Assembly: GCA_021827495.1 (NCBI GenBank)
Contig: JAKAVN010000013.1
Coordinates: 1 to 44,291, forward strand
Direction of reading: 5' to 3'
DNA from: Deltaproteobacteria bacterium
GTDB taxonomy: Bacteria; Desulfobacterota; Binatia; Binatales; Binataceae
DNA: 44,291 nt
Below are positions 11,669 through 20,908 of the stretch, piece by piece. Position numbers and translations under genes: made by a program. The stretch's first letter is position 1. The number at the start of each line of letters is the position of its first letter. The notes beneath the pieces are model-generated. The model searched no databases. It was not told the origin of the DNA and saw only the letters and a list, made by a program, of their open reading frames with translations.

Positions 11669-12541
11669 ATGGAAATCGCCTGGATTGGAACCGGAATCAT
11701 GGGTGCGCCAATGGCGCGCAACCTGATGCGCGCGGGCCATCGCCTGCGAGTCCATAATCGCACTGCCAAAAAGGCCGTGGCGCTCGCCGCCGAAGGCTCC
11801 GAAGTTATCGTTGCGGCCGACCCGGCCGCGGCGGCCGGCGGCGCCGAAGCGGTCTTCATGATGGTGCCCGACACGCCCGACGTCGAAAGCGTGGTGGCGC
11901 GAATCGCTCCGGCCTTGCACAAGGACCAGCTCGTGATCGACATGAGCACCATCGCACCGGCCGCCGAGCATGCGATCGCGGAGCGCCTGGCCAAGGCCGG
12001 CGTCGACTACCTCGACGCTCCCGTCTCGGGCGGTGAGGCCGGCGCCATCGATGGCACGCTGACCATCATGGTGGGCGGTGCCGAGTCGGCCTACAAGCGC
12101 GCGTTCCCGTTGTTCGAGAAGCTCGGCCGGCGGGTCACTCACATGGGGCCGCCGGGGGCGGGCCAGATGACCAAGCTTGCCAATCAGGTGGCGGTCGCGC
12201 TGACGCTGGAGGCGGCGGCCGAGGCGCTGGCGCTGGCCGAAAGCGGCGGACTCGACCGTGCGCGCGTGCTCGAGGCGATCGGCGCGGGCGCCGCTGGCTC
12301 GTGGCAGCTAAGCAACCTGGGCCCCAAGATAATCGCGCATGATTGGCGCCCCGGCTTCTTCATCAAGCTCATCCGCAAGGACCTGCGCCTGGTCGCCGAC
12401 GCCGCGCGCGCGGGCGGACTGGCGCTGCCGGGCCTCGCGCTGATGCAATCGATGTTCAACGCGGCGGCCGCGTTCGGCCACGACCTCGACGGCACGCAGG
12501 CGGTCGCGGCCGCGCTCGACAGATTGGCCCGTCTGAAGTAG
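11669..12541 (+). CDS. NAD(P)-binding beta-hydroxyacid dehydrogenase (3-hydroxyisobutyrate dehydrogenase / tartronate semialdehyde reductase family)
   Basis: This cytoplasmic enzyme oxidises a 3-hydroxyacid or reduces the corresponding semialdehyde. From the ATG at 11669 it has 290 residues. The Rossmann motif is WIGTGIMGAPMARNL (5-19), the substrate-binding motif DAPVSGGEAGA (116-126) and the catalytic Lys is K169 in GAGQMTKLANQ. A possible earlier start at 11639 would add ten residues before the conserved N-terminus and is less likely; a GGGGGG stretch lies about 10 nt before 11669. The substrate cannot be told from sequence. The crotonase-like gene 94 bp downstream on the same strand suggests branched-chain or aromatic acyl-CoA catabolism, but only weakly. 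Confidence 0.9.
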   Translation: MEIAWIGTGIMGAPMARNLMRAGHRLRVHNRTAKKAVALAAEGSEVIVAADPAAAAGGAEAVFMMVPDTPDVESVVARIAPALHKDQLVIDMSTIAPAAEHAIAERLAKAGVDYLDAPVSGGEAGAIDGTLTIMVGGAESAYKRAFPLFEKLGRRVTHMGPPGAGQMTKLANQVAVALTLEAAAEALALAESGGLDRARVLEAIGAGAAGSWQLSNLGPKIIAHDWRPGFFIKLIRKDLRLVADAARAGGLALPGLALMQSMFNAAAAFGHDLDGTQAVAAALDRLARLK

Positions 12542-12580
12542 TACGGAAACTGCACCGCCGTTGCGCACCTCGCGCGGCGC

Positions 12581-12620
12581 AAATTTCGCGCAAGCCTTTG
12601 CGCAGGCTTTTGCGCAAACC
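12581..12620. repeat. Triplicated TTTGCGCA-type repeat ahead of the crotonase gene
   Basis: Three near-copies of a T(T)TGCGCAxxC unit follow each other (TTTCGCGCAAGCC, TTTGCGCAGGC, TTTTGCGCAAACC). The last contains the perfect 10-bp palindrome TTTGCGCAAA at 12609-12618. The block ends 15 bp before the start codon, next to the Shine-Dalgarno. It could be an operator-like array or a simple local duplication. Confidence 0.45.
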
Positions 12621-12635
12621 ATTTGGAGGCCCCCG

Positions 12636-13439
12636 ATGGCTACTGAACATCTGCTCGCCGAGCGCCGTGACGGCGTGCTCAACCTGACGCTCAATCAGCC
12701 CGACAAGCTCAACGCGCTGAGCGACCAGATGATCGCCGGGCTGCTCGAAGAACTCGGCCGCGCGGCACAGGATGCCGAGGTGCGATGCGTCGTGCTGAGC
12801 GGCGCGGGACGCGGCTTCTGCTCGGGCGGCGACGTGAGCCGAATGCGCGATCGCAACGAAGGCGGCGGCCCCGCCAAGACCGTCGAGCAGCGCGTCGCCG
12901 GATTGCGCCGCGGCGAGGAAGTGAGCCTGCTGCTGCACGAGCTGCCCAAGCCGACCATCGCGGCAATCAACGGCGCGGTGGCCGGCGCCGGACTCAGCAT
13001 CGCGCTCGCCTGCGACCTGCGGATTGCCGCTGACTCCGCGCGGCTCATCACCGCCTTCGCGCGCGTGGGCTTCTCGGGCGACTTCGGCGGCAGCTGGCTG
13101 ATGACGCAACTGGTCGGCCCGGCGCGCGCCAAGGAATTGTATTTCCTCGCCGATCCGATCGAGGCCAGCCAGGCGCTCGCGCTGGGGCTGGTCAACCGCG
13201 TGGTGCCAGCGGCGTCGCTCAAGGCCGAGACCGACGCGCTGGCCAAACGAATCGCCACCGGGCCGGCGATCGCCTACGGCTATATGAAAGCCAACATCAA
13301 CGCGGCGATCACGGCCGATTTTCGTACGCTGCTCGATCGCGAAGCGGTCGGCCAGATGCTCACCGAGCGTACCGAGGATCACAAAGAGGCCGTCAAGGCG
13401 TTTCTGGAAAAGCGCCCGCCCACCTTCAAAGGGCGCTAG
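12636..13439 (+). CDS. Enoyl-CoA hydratase/isomerase-fold protein (PaaG-like active site)
   Basis: This crotonase-superfamily enzyme acts on acyl-CoA thioesters. The start at 12636 follows GGAGG at 12625-12629 and gives 267 residues; an upstream in-frame start would add a repeat-derived FAQAFAQ stretch. The oxyanion-hole regions GRGFCSGGD (59-66) and NGAVAGAG (112-119) are present. The two glutamates of classical hydratase are absent: S121 and F141 occupy their positions. D149 in SGDFGGSW matches the catalytic Asp of PaaG-type isomerases. I therefore expect an isomerase or another crotonase reaction rather than hydration. No pathway neighbours fix the substrate. Confidence 0.85.
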   Translation: MATEHLLAERRDGVLNLTLNQPDKLNALSDQMIAGLLEELGRAAQDAEVRCVVLSGAGRGFCSGGDVSRMRDRNEGGGPAKTVEQRVAGLRRGEEVSLLLHELPKPTIAAINGAVAGAGLSIALACDLRIAADSARLITAFARVGFSGDFGGSWLMTQLVGPARAKELYFLADPIEASQALALGLVNRVVPAASLKAETDALAKRIATGPAIAYGYMKANINAAITADFRTLLDREAVGQMLTERTEDHKEAVKAFLEKRPPTFKGR

Positions 13440-13686
13440 CAAGCGCGCGCATCGCCGGTCTATCCGCGGCGGGCGCCGCCACCGACGATGCGATCACGAA
13501 AGCGTCGCGCAGGTCCTAGCGGTTATCTCTGGGGCTGGCGCCAAGATTTGCCATAGGCGCATGGCGCGACGCGCGTTGGGGATGAAATTGTTCGCCCTTA
13601 AGTGAAGCACCGCGATGCGATAGTGAAAGGGTCGATTGTGCTGCTTCATTCAAGTTTGCGATAATGCGGGACGACGAGGGTTTTTC

Positions 13687-14436
13687 ATGGTACGAAGCGG
13701 CTCCTGTAATGCCCGCGGAATTCGCGAAGCCGTTTGCGCGGCATACTCCGCGGCGTCGAATGACCCGCGAGGCAAGCACGCGTTTCCGGTCGGCAAAGAG
13801 TTTGCCGAGAGTCTCGGCTATCCGGGCGATCTTCTCTCCGAGCTACCCGCGGCGTCGGTCGAGGCGTTCTCGGGAGTTTCCAATGTATCTGTCATCGCGG
13901 AGATCCCCGTGGGGGTTCGCGTCCTGGACTTGGGATGCGGGGCCGGCCTTGATTGCCTGATTGCCGCCAAGCGCACCGGGCCACGCGGAAGAGCCGTGGG
14001 CGTCGACTTCAGCGCATCGATGCTTGAGCGGGCGCATAGGGCGGCGTCCGCGGCTGGCCTGAACAACGTGATCTTCTGCCGCGCCGCCGCGGAAGCACTG
14101 CCCATCAGCAACGGGTCCATAGATGTAGCCCTGGTCAACGGGATCTTCAATTTGAATCCGTCGCGGACGGCAATCTTCCGCGAACTGGCTCGCGTGGTCC
14201 GCAGCCAAGGCCGCGTCTACGCTGCGGAACTGATACTGCGCGAACCGCTTGCGCCGGAAACTCGCAGCGGCGAGGCAAACTGGTTCGCATGAATCGGCGG
14301 CGCCAAGGAAGGCGGTGCCTTCCTTGATGAATTCCGCGCCGCGGGATTTAGAATAGTGACGATGCTCCGGGCGAGCCACAACGCTCGCACAAAGAGCCCG
14401 CACGTGCTCGCGGCAGAAGTGCTGGCCCGAAAATGA
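13687..14436 (+). CDS. ArsM-like SAM-dependent methyltransferase, predicted selenoprotein (Sec202 at in-frame TGA)
   Basis: This is a class I methyltransferase related to arsenite methyltransferases. Motif I is DLGCGAGLD (81-89), the SAM-ribose acidic strand GVDFS (105-109), and a post-motif region with NGIFNLNPSR follows. The frame reaches TGA at 14290-14292 and continues in frame for 47 residues with typical family C-terminal sequence (IGGAKEGGAFLDEFRAAGF) to TGA at 14434. In AS3MT/ArsM the residue before the GGA motif is a conserved Cys (human AS3MT C206), so the TGA sits at a Cys position. A SECIS-like hairpin follows. The other metalloid-binding Cys (AS3MT C156 position) is Gly152 here, so arsenite may not be the substrate. 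The start at 13687 follows GAGGG at 13676-13680, and a GATAAT box lies at 13660-13665. selA/B/C/D are not in the window. Confidence 0.78.
14290..14326 (+). promoter_or_regulatory. Candidate bacterial SECIS element behind the recoded TGA
   Basis: After TGA (14290-14292) a perfect 10-bp stem forms (14304-14313, CAAGGAAGGC, with 14317-14326) closed by a 3-nt GGT loop. The distance from TGA to the apical loop is 21 nt, inside the 16-37 nt described for bacterial SECIS elements, and the loop begins with G as expected for SelB recognition. The hairpin lies in coding sequence, as usual in bacteria. Confidence 0.72.
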
Positions 14437-14527
14437 TCTGTCCTTGAGCGGTGGTGCAAGCTGAGGAGCGCGCCCGCGCAACTTTGTCCTGTAATTTGCC
14501 CCGCGCAAGACCTCTGGCGAGCGTGCT

Positions 14528-15160
14528 TCAAGGCGCGGGATTCAAAGCCAGGATCGCGCGGACCTTGGCCGCGATATCGGGCGCACGCACCACGTCGGTG
14601 ATGATCGCGCAGGCATCGGCGCCGGCCGCAAGCACTGCGGGCACCGTCGCCTCGGTGATGCCGCCGATCGCGACGATCGGAATCCGCGCCGCCGCGCGCA
14701 CCTCGCGCAACAGCTCCAGCCCCTTGCCCGCCGCGGTGTTGCGCAGCCCGCCCGGGTACAGCGGGCCGAACCCGATATAGTCGGCCCCGCCGCGCTCTGC
14801 CGCGACCGCCTGTTCGACGCTATGGGTGGAGATGCCGATGATCATCTCCGGCCCGGCCAGCCGGCGCGCGGCCTCAAGCGGCAGATCCTCCTGTCCGAGG
14901 TGGACCCCGGCGGCCCCGGCCAGCATCGCGATATCCACCCGGTCGTCGACGATCAGCAGCGCGCCGCGCGCGCGGCACATCGCGGCGATCGCGCGCGCCG
15001 CCGCGAGCAGGCCGCGGCTCGGCGCGTGCTTGAGCCGCAGTTGCATCACGCGCACCCCGGCGTCGAGCAGGACGCGCGCGAGGGCGGCCGGTTCATGGCC
15101 GCCCGCCGGATCGACCATCGCGTAGAGATGCGAGGGGAGCTTCATCGCGAGGCGCGGCAC
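14528..15160 (-). CDS. thiE: Thiamine-phosphate synthase
   Basis: ThiE joins HMP pyrophosphate and the thiazole phosphate to give thiamine monophosphate. The TIM-barrel motifs are in order: VMQLRLKH (diphosphate and substrate binding), LLIVDDRVDIA, GAAGVHLGQEDL, GISTHS, ADYIGFGPLYPGG and VAIGGIT. Length 210 is typical. An internal ATG at 15145 before KLPSHLYA is an alternative start. It begins 5 bp after the ntrC-type stop on the same strand, so it is probably co-transcribed with the two-component pair. I see no TPP riboswitch. Confidence 0.95.
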   Translation of the reverse strand: MPRLAMKLPSHLYAMVDPAGGHEPAALARVLLDAGVRVMQLRLKHAPSRGLLAAARAIAAMCRARGALLIVDDRVDIAMLAGAAGVHLGQEDLPLEAARRLAGPEMIIGISTHSVEQAVAAERGGADYIGFGPLYPGGLRNTAAGKGLELLREVRAAARIPIVAIGGITEATVPAVLAAGADACAIITDVVRAPDIAAKVRAILALNPAP

Positions 15161-15165
15161 GCCGG

Positions 15166-16677
<1,512 letters not shown>

Positions 16678-16766
16678 CGCAGCCCTATCGTAACAGTATC
16701 GGCAAGCGCGGCAACGGCCGCGAAAGTTGAACTCCCGGCCGCCCTGCGCTCGCCGGCTGCGCGCAA

Positions 16767-17975
16767 CTACGCGGCCTCGGACGGTTCGGGATCGCGCGGG
16801 CCCACCGGCAGCGTCACCTTGAAGGTCATCCCGCGTGCGCGCTGCTCGCCGGGGTTGGCCGTGTGGGCGGGGTTGGTTGGATGCATCGAGGCGGGGCGCG
16901 AGGGGATGGCGCCACCCGCTTCGGCCCACAGCTTGCCGCCGTGGGCCGCGACGATTCGCTGGCTCAGCACCAGGCCAAGACCGGTGCCCGCAGGCTTGGT
17001 GGTGAAAAACGGCGTGAACAGCTGCGCCATCTCGGCGGCGCTCAGGCCGTGGCCGCTGTCGCTTATCTCGACGCGCAGGAACTGCCGGCGGCGGCCCTCG
17101 GCGCTGAGGCGAAACTCGGTCTCCATCCGCGTGCGCAGCCGGATGATCCCGGCCGCGCCGATCGCCTCGGCGGCGTTGCGCACCAGGTTGAGAAAGGTGC
17201 GCTCGAGCGCGGCGGCATCGGCACTGATCTCGGGCAGGCTCGGATCGAAAAACTGCTCGATGGTCACGCCGGCGGGCGGATGCGGATGGAGGCCGGCCAT
17301 CCTGAGCGCCTGGTGGAGCACGCGATGGATGTTGACCGGCGCGAAGCTGAGCCGCTGCGGAGCGCTCGCGGCCAGCACCTGCTCGACCAGTGCCGCGATA
17401 CGGTTGACCCCCTCCAGGATGAGCCCGCAATACTGCTGGGCGCGCGGATCGGAGCGCAGCCGCCCGGCCAGTAACTCGGCGGCCCCCTTGATCCCGGTCA
17501 AGGGGTTCTTGACCTCGTGCGCGAGACCCGCCGGCGAGAGCTTGAGGTCGGGCTCGGCCGTGCTGAAAGCCTGCGCCGCGCCGCGATGGAGCGCGTGGTC
17601 GTGGAGGAGCACCACCGCCCCGCGGCTTGCTCCCCCGGCGCCTAACAGTGGCGCGACCTCCGCGCTGACGGCGGCTAGCCGCGCGCCCAGGCTGAGTCTG
17701 GCCTCAACGTCGGCCAAGTTCTGTCCACTCGTTAGACAGGCCTCGACCATCCGCAGCAGCCATTCGTTGTGGCGCAAGAGGGCATCGACGGCGGCCGCGT
17801 TGAGGCGCGAGACGCCGAACAGCGTTTCCGCCGCAGGGTTCATCGCGATCGGTACCAGGCCAGGGTTGAAAGCCACCACCGCGTCGCTCAGGCTGTCGAC
17901 GATTTCCTGCCAGAGACCGGGCGGAATCGACGGAGATTTTCGCATGGTATCGGCGACCAAATCGCACGCTATCAC
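16767..17975 (-). CDS. NtrB-like sensor histidine kinase (PAS-HisKA-HATPase)
   Basis: This soluble kinase is the partner of the adjacent NtrC-type regulator. An N-terminal PAS-like domain (about 20-125) is followed by the H-box GLAHEVKNPLTGIKG with phospho-acceptor H153. Next comes the ATPase domain with N-box NLVRNAAEAIG, G1 DSGHGL, F-box FTPFFTTK and G2 GTGLGL. No membrane segment is visible, as in NtrB. A linker insertion rich in Pro/His/Ala (about 355-385) separates the last ATPase strands. Length 402 compares with about 350-390 in NtrB. An internal ATG at 17945 is an alternative start. Confidence 0.92.
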   Translation of the reverse strand: MIACDLVADTMRKSPSIPPGLWQEIVDSLSDAVVAFNPGLVPIAMNPAAETLFGVSRLNAAAVDALLRHNEWLLRMVEACLTSGQNLADVEARLSLGARLAAVSAEVAPLLGAGGASRGAVVLLHDHALHRGAAQAFSTAEPDLKLSPAGLAHEVKNPLTGIKGAAELLAGRLRSDPRAQQYCGLILEGVNRIAALVEQVLAASAPQRLSFAPVNIHRVLHQALRMAGLHPHPPAGVTIEQFFDPSLPEISADAAALERTFLNLVRNAAEAIGAAGIIRLRTRMETEFRLSAEGRRRQFLRVEISDSGHGLSAAEMAQLFTPFFTTKPAGTGLGLVLSQRIVAAHGGKLWAEAGGAIPSRPASMHPTNPAHTANPGEQRARGMTFKVTLPVGPRDPEPSEAA

Positions 17976-18097
17976 AAAGCGCGGGCTGGCCTAAGAACAG
18001 GTCTCATGGCACAGAACGACATGCATTCTATTAATATACTGCGATTCCATCATTAGTTTTTTTAACGCTAAACCATTGCCACAGGGGTTGATTGTCG
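17976..18097 (+). promoter_or_regulatory. AT-rich promoter region between ntrB and the lytic transglycosylase
   Basis: The segment at about 18025-18070 (ATTCTATTAATATACTGCG, then a T7 run) is clearly AT-richer than its surroundings and lies between divergent genes. It is a likely promoter area for the rightward lipoprotein gene. AGGGG at 18083-18087 is a plausible ribosome-binding site for 18098. I do not assign exact -35/-10 boxes. Confidence 0.4.
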
Positions 18098-19165
18098 ATG
18101 GGGCGGGCCGGTAGGGTTGGCGGAACGGTTCGGTCGATGCGGGGGAGCCTTTTTTTATCGCTGGTGTTGGTTTGCACGTTTGGGACAGCCCTTACGGGAT
18201 GTGTCTCGACACCGGCCAGCGACCTCGCGGCCAATGCTGGCGACAGCTTCTCTGTCGTTGGGCAGCCGCCTGTTGGGCGATACCCGCTTCCCGCGACCTC
18301 GGCCGGGAGGGCTGAGACCGCTTCATCCGAAGCGAATTCCGCTAACGCCGCCGATATGGACGCCTCGGTTGACCTCGCGCGGGGCATCCCCTACGTCCGC
18401 AGCGAACCGCATAAAGTGCCGCCGTTCCCGCTGGCCTTCAACCGCACCGTCCAGCGCTACGTCGACGCCTTCGCCCAGAACAACGAGGGCATCAGGCGGT
18501 CGTTCCGCCGCAGCCGTCCATACCTGCCGATGATGGTTAAGGTTCTGGAGAAACACGACCTGCCGCCGGATCTGGTCTATCTTTCATTCGCCGAAAGTTT
18601 GTTTTCGAGCAAGGGCGCCGGACCATGGCAGCTCAGTGTGGCGACCGCGCGGCGTTTCAATCTCAGGGTAAACCGGTACGTCGATGAGCGGCGCGACCCG
18701 ATAAAATCGACGCGCGCCGCAGCCGAGTATCTGACCACCCTGCATGACAAGGTTGGCGACTGGCGGGTGGCACTGGTGGGGTGGAACCGCGGCGAGACGG
18801 CGATGGACGACTATTGGTCGTTGCGCGGCGTCGATTACAGCCGCCTGACCTCGCATCTGCCCTATAACACCCGCGCGCTGCTCAACCGCTTCATGGCGGT
18901 CGCGATCATCGCCCATCAGCCCGAGCGCTACGGCCTCGAACCGGTTAATTACACGGAGCCGGTCAAATTCCGCACGATCAAGGTCAAAGGTGGTACGCCG
19001 CTGGCTCTGGTGGCGCTGCGCACGCAGGTCTCGGTGCGCGTCCTGCGCGAATACAACCCGGCCATCTTGCACGACCGTGTCCCGCCCGGTCCCAGCTACG
19101 AGTTGCGGCTGCCGCTTCAGGAAAGCGCCGACGCGCGCGCGGCCGGCGGCACGATGCGCTTCTGA
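18098..19165 (+). CDS. Lipoprotein lytic transglycosylase (MltD-like SLT domain, LysM-like C-terminus)
   Basis: This envelope enzyme cleaves peptidoglycan to anhydromuropeptides. A lipoprotein signal (RGSLFLSLVLVCTFGTALTGC) ends at lipobox Cys35. After a low-complexity linker the SLT domain has YLSFAES with the catalytic Glu, GAGPWQL, and WNRGE in place of the usual AYNxGE. The loop between the Glu and the GA motif is about five residues shorter than usual. The last 60 residues (KGGTPLALVALRTQVSVRVL to LRLP) resemble a LysM repeat. ATG 18098 follows AGGGG; ATG 18137 would start directly at the signal peptide and is equally possible. Confidence 0.85.
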   Translation: MGRAGRVGGTVRSMRGSLFLSLVLVCTFGTALTGCVSTPASDLAANAGDSFSVVGQPPVGRYPLPATSAGRAETASSEANSANAADMDASVDLARGIPYVRSEPHKVPPFPLAFNRTVQRYVDAFAQNNEGIRRSFRRSRPYLPMMVKVLEKHDLPPDLVYLSFAESLFSSKGAGPWQLSVATARRFNLRVNRYVDERRDPIKSTRAAAEYLTTLHDKVGDWRVALVGWNRGETAMDDYWSLRGVDYSRLTSHLPYNTRALLNRFMAVAIIAHQPERYGLEPVNYTEPVKFRTIKVKGGTPLALVALRTQVSVRVLREYNPAILHDRVPPGPSYELRLPLQESADARAAGGTMRF

Positions 19166-19219
19166 GCCCGGCCCGATTCGCATCGTGTCCAGCCCCGCCG
19201 ACAGCGCTTCGCAGCCTTT

Positions 19220-19247
19220 GAACCGGCCCTCGCAGCAGAGCCGGTTC
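19220..19247 (+). terminator. Hairpin after the lytic transglycosylase gene
   Basis: A perfect 8-bp stem GAACCGGC/GCCGGTTC with a 12-nt loop lies 55 bp after the stop codon and ahead of moeA. It has no T run, so termination would be weak; a processing role is equally possible. Confidence 0.35.
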
Positions 19248-19338
19248 TAATCGCGCGGCAACCCGCGTATCCTGATTTCCGGCTGAGGTCCGGTTGTCCC
19301 ATTTTCATGGTTCGCCCAGCAGCTCAAGGTTTGATCAA

Positions 19339-20601
19339 ATGATCAGCGCCGACGAAGCCCTGCAACTGGTGCTCGAGAGCGTGGCCCCGCTCGGCGTCGA
19401 GCGCACGCCCATCCTCGACGCGCTCGGCCGCATGCTGGCCGAGGAGATTCGCACGCCGCGTGACATCCCCGGCTTCGACAACTCCGCCATGGATGGTTAC
19501 GCGGTGCGCGCCGCCGACGTCGCCCAGGCCGGCGCGTCGAGCCCGGCGCGGCTACGCGTGCTGGGCACCGTGGCAGCGGGTGCGATGCCGGCGGCGCGGG
19601 TCGAGGCGGGCACCGCGATGCGGACGATGACCGGTGCGCCGATCGCTGCGGGCGCCGACGCTATCGTGCCGGTCGAACAGACGCGCGCCGAGGGCGACAC
19701 GGTGGTGGTTCTCTCCGCCGCCGCGCCGCGCGCCTGCATCCGCCCACGCGGCGAGGATCTGCGCGAGGGTGAACTCGTGATGGAAGCGGGCAAGCGCCTA
19801 AGTGCGATGGACCTTGGGATGCTCGCCTCGCTCAACCGTTCGATGATCGACGTCTATCGGCGTCCCCGCGCCGCTATCGTCGCAACCGGCGACGAACTGG
19901 TCGACGTCGACCAGGTTCCGGCCGGCGCGCAGGTCGTCAACTCCAGCGCTTACGCGCTGGCGGGCGCGGTGCGCGAGGCCGGCGGCGAGCCCACCATCCT
20001 GAAAGTCGCGCGCGACCGCCCCGAAGAAATCCGCGCCCGGCTCACCGAGGCGTTCGCCTTCGACACCGTGCTCTCGACCGGCGGCGTGTCGGTCGGCCAG
20101 TTCGACCACGTCAAGGGTGCGCTCGACGAATTGGGAATGCATCAGCTCTTTCATGGCGTGGCGCAGCGGCCCGGGCGTCCGCTCAAGTTCGGCACGGCCG
20201 GCGGCCGCCCAATCTTCGGCCTGCCGGGTAACCCGGTCTCGACGATGGTGTGTTTTTACCTGTACGCGCGGCCCGCGCTGCTCAGGATGGGCGGGCGCCG
20301 CGATCTGGGATTGCCGCGGGTCGAGGTGCGATGCGCGGTCGACATCAAAACCGCGAAAGACCTGACCGAGTTCGTTCGCGTGCGCCTGCGGCGCGAGGGC
20401 GGCGGGCTTTATGCGACGCCGGCCGGCAGCCAGGGATCGGGAGTTCTAAGCTCGCTCGCGCGCGCCGACGGGCTGCTGATCGGTCCGTCCAGCGCGACCA
20501 TGCTCAAGGCCGGCGCTCAGGCGACGGTCTTGTTGCTGGCGGCGGGCGCGGAGGATGCGGCCGAGCCGTTTTTCGAACGGCCCCTGCGCCACAGGAACTG
20601 A
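19339..20601 (+). CDS. moeA: Molybdopterin molybdenumtransferase
   Basis: MoeA inserts molybdate into adenylylated molybdopterin in the last step of Moco synthesis. Conserved blocks are DNSAMDGYAVRAAD in domain I, EDLREGE, the MoCF-like core STGGVSVGQFDHVK and GLPGNPVSTMV, then the C-terminal domain IV. From the ATG at 19339 (MISADEAL, AAGG upstream) it has 420 residues, as expected; an upstream TTG at 19294 would add 15 unconserved residues. The last 85 bp overlap a convergent small gene, and the C-terminal 20 residues extend past the usual end. No other moa/moe gene is in the window. Confidence 0.95.
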   Translation: MISADEALQLVLESVAPLGVERTPILDALGRMLAEEIRTPRDIPGFDNSAMDGYAVRAADVAQAGASSPARLRVLGTVAAGAMPAARVEAGTAMRTMTGAPIAAGADAIVPVEQTRAEGDTVVVLSAAAPRACIRPRGEDLREGELVMEAGKRLSAMDLGMLASLNRSMIDVYRRPRAAIVATGDELVDVDQVPAGAQVVNSSAYALAGAVREAGGEPTILKVARDRPEEIRARLTEAFAFDTVLSTGGVSVGQFDHVKGALDELGMHQLFHGVAQRPGRPLKFGTAGGRPIFGLPGNPVSTMVCFYLYARPALLRMGGRRDLGLPRVEVRCAVDIKTAKDLTEFVRVRLRREGGGLYATPAGSQGSGVLSSLARADGLLIGPSSATMLKAGAQATVLLLAAGAEDAAEPFFERPLRHRN

Positions 20602-20804
20602 ATCATCAGCGTGGCGAAGCAGCCGAAGAGGGCCGCGCCGATGATCACCGAGGAGACGTTGAGCTGCGCCGGCTTGATCAACGGGAAGAGCTGGATGCTT
20701 ATCGGCTCGAGCCGGTGGTTCCAGTAGACGACGTAGACGACCCACAGGATGACGATCGCGCCACCAACGAACTTCGGATTTTTGACGAATGCCGGTGTGG
20801 TCAC
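20517..20804 (-). CDS. Small LapA-like (DUF1049-type) inner membrane protein
   Basis: A GTG start at 20804 is chosen because AGGAGG lies directly before it, giving 95 residues. There are two membrane segments, about 12-30 (VGGAIVILWVVYVVYWNH) and 45-70 (LNVSSVIIGAALFGCFATLM), followed by a basic RRGRSK and a Ser/Ala tail. The loop EPISIQLFPLIKP between the helices resembles LapA-domain proteins, which assist lipopolysaccharide assembly in Gammaproteobacteria. The assignment rests on topology and weak similarity. Its 3' end overlaps moeA tail-to-tail by 85 bp. Confidence 0.65.
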   Translation of the reverse strand: MTTPAFVKNPKFVGGAIVILWVVYVVYWNHRLEPISIQLFPLIKPAQLNVSSVIIGAALFGCFATLMIQFLWRRGRSKNGSAASSAPAASNKTVA

Positions 20805-20908
20805 ATCTCCTCCTGGCGTCCGTAGGAACGGACTGCGTAAAAGCTTGGACGCCGACCGGCGCATTGTCAACGCGGCGAGCCCCATCGGGAATCTGACGGG
20901 GGATCGCG

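Noticed and set aside
11548-11994. Minus-strand stretch TDTTVKNWVKSYELN, looking like a helix-turn-helix
   Set aside because: Mostly antisense to the dehydrogenase gene; the helix-like piece is about 20 residues with no domain around it.
13687-14292. Reading the methyltransferase as a 201-residue protein ending at the first TGA
   Set aside because: It would lack the conserved C-terminal part of the fold, which is encoded in the same frame directly behind the TGA without further stops.
14290-14436. The TGA as a simple nonsense mutation (pseudogene)
   Set aside because: Position at a family Cys, the SECIS-like hairpin at correct distance, a good SD and absence of any other lesion favour recoding; not fully excluded.
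19166-19338. A Moco riboswitch upstream of moeA
   Set aside because: Only one 8-bp hairpin is visible; the multi-stem Moco motif is not recognisable.
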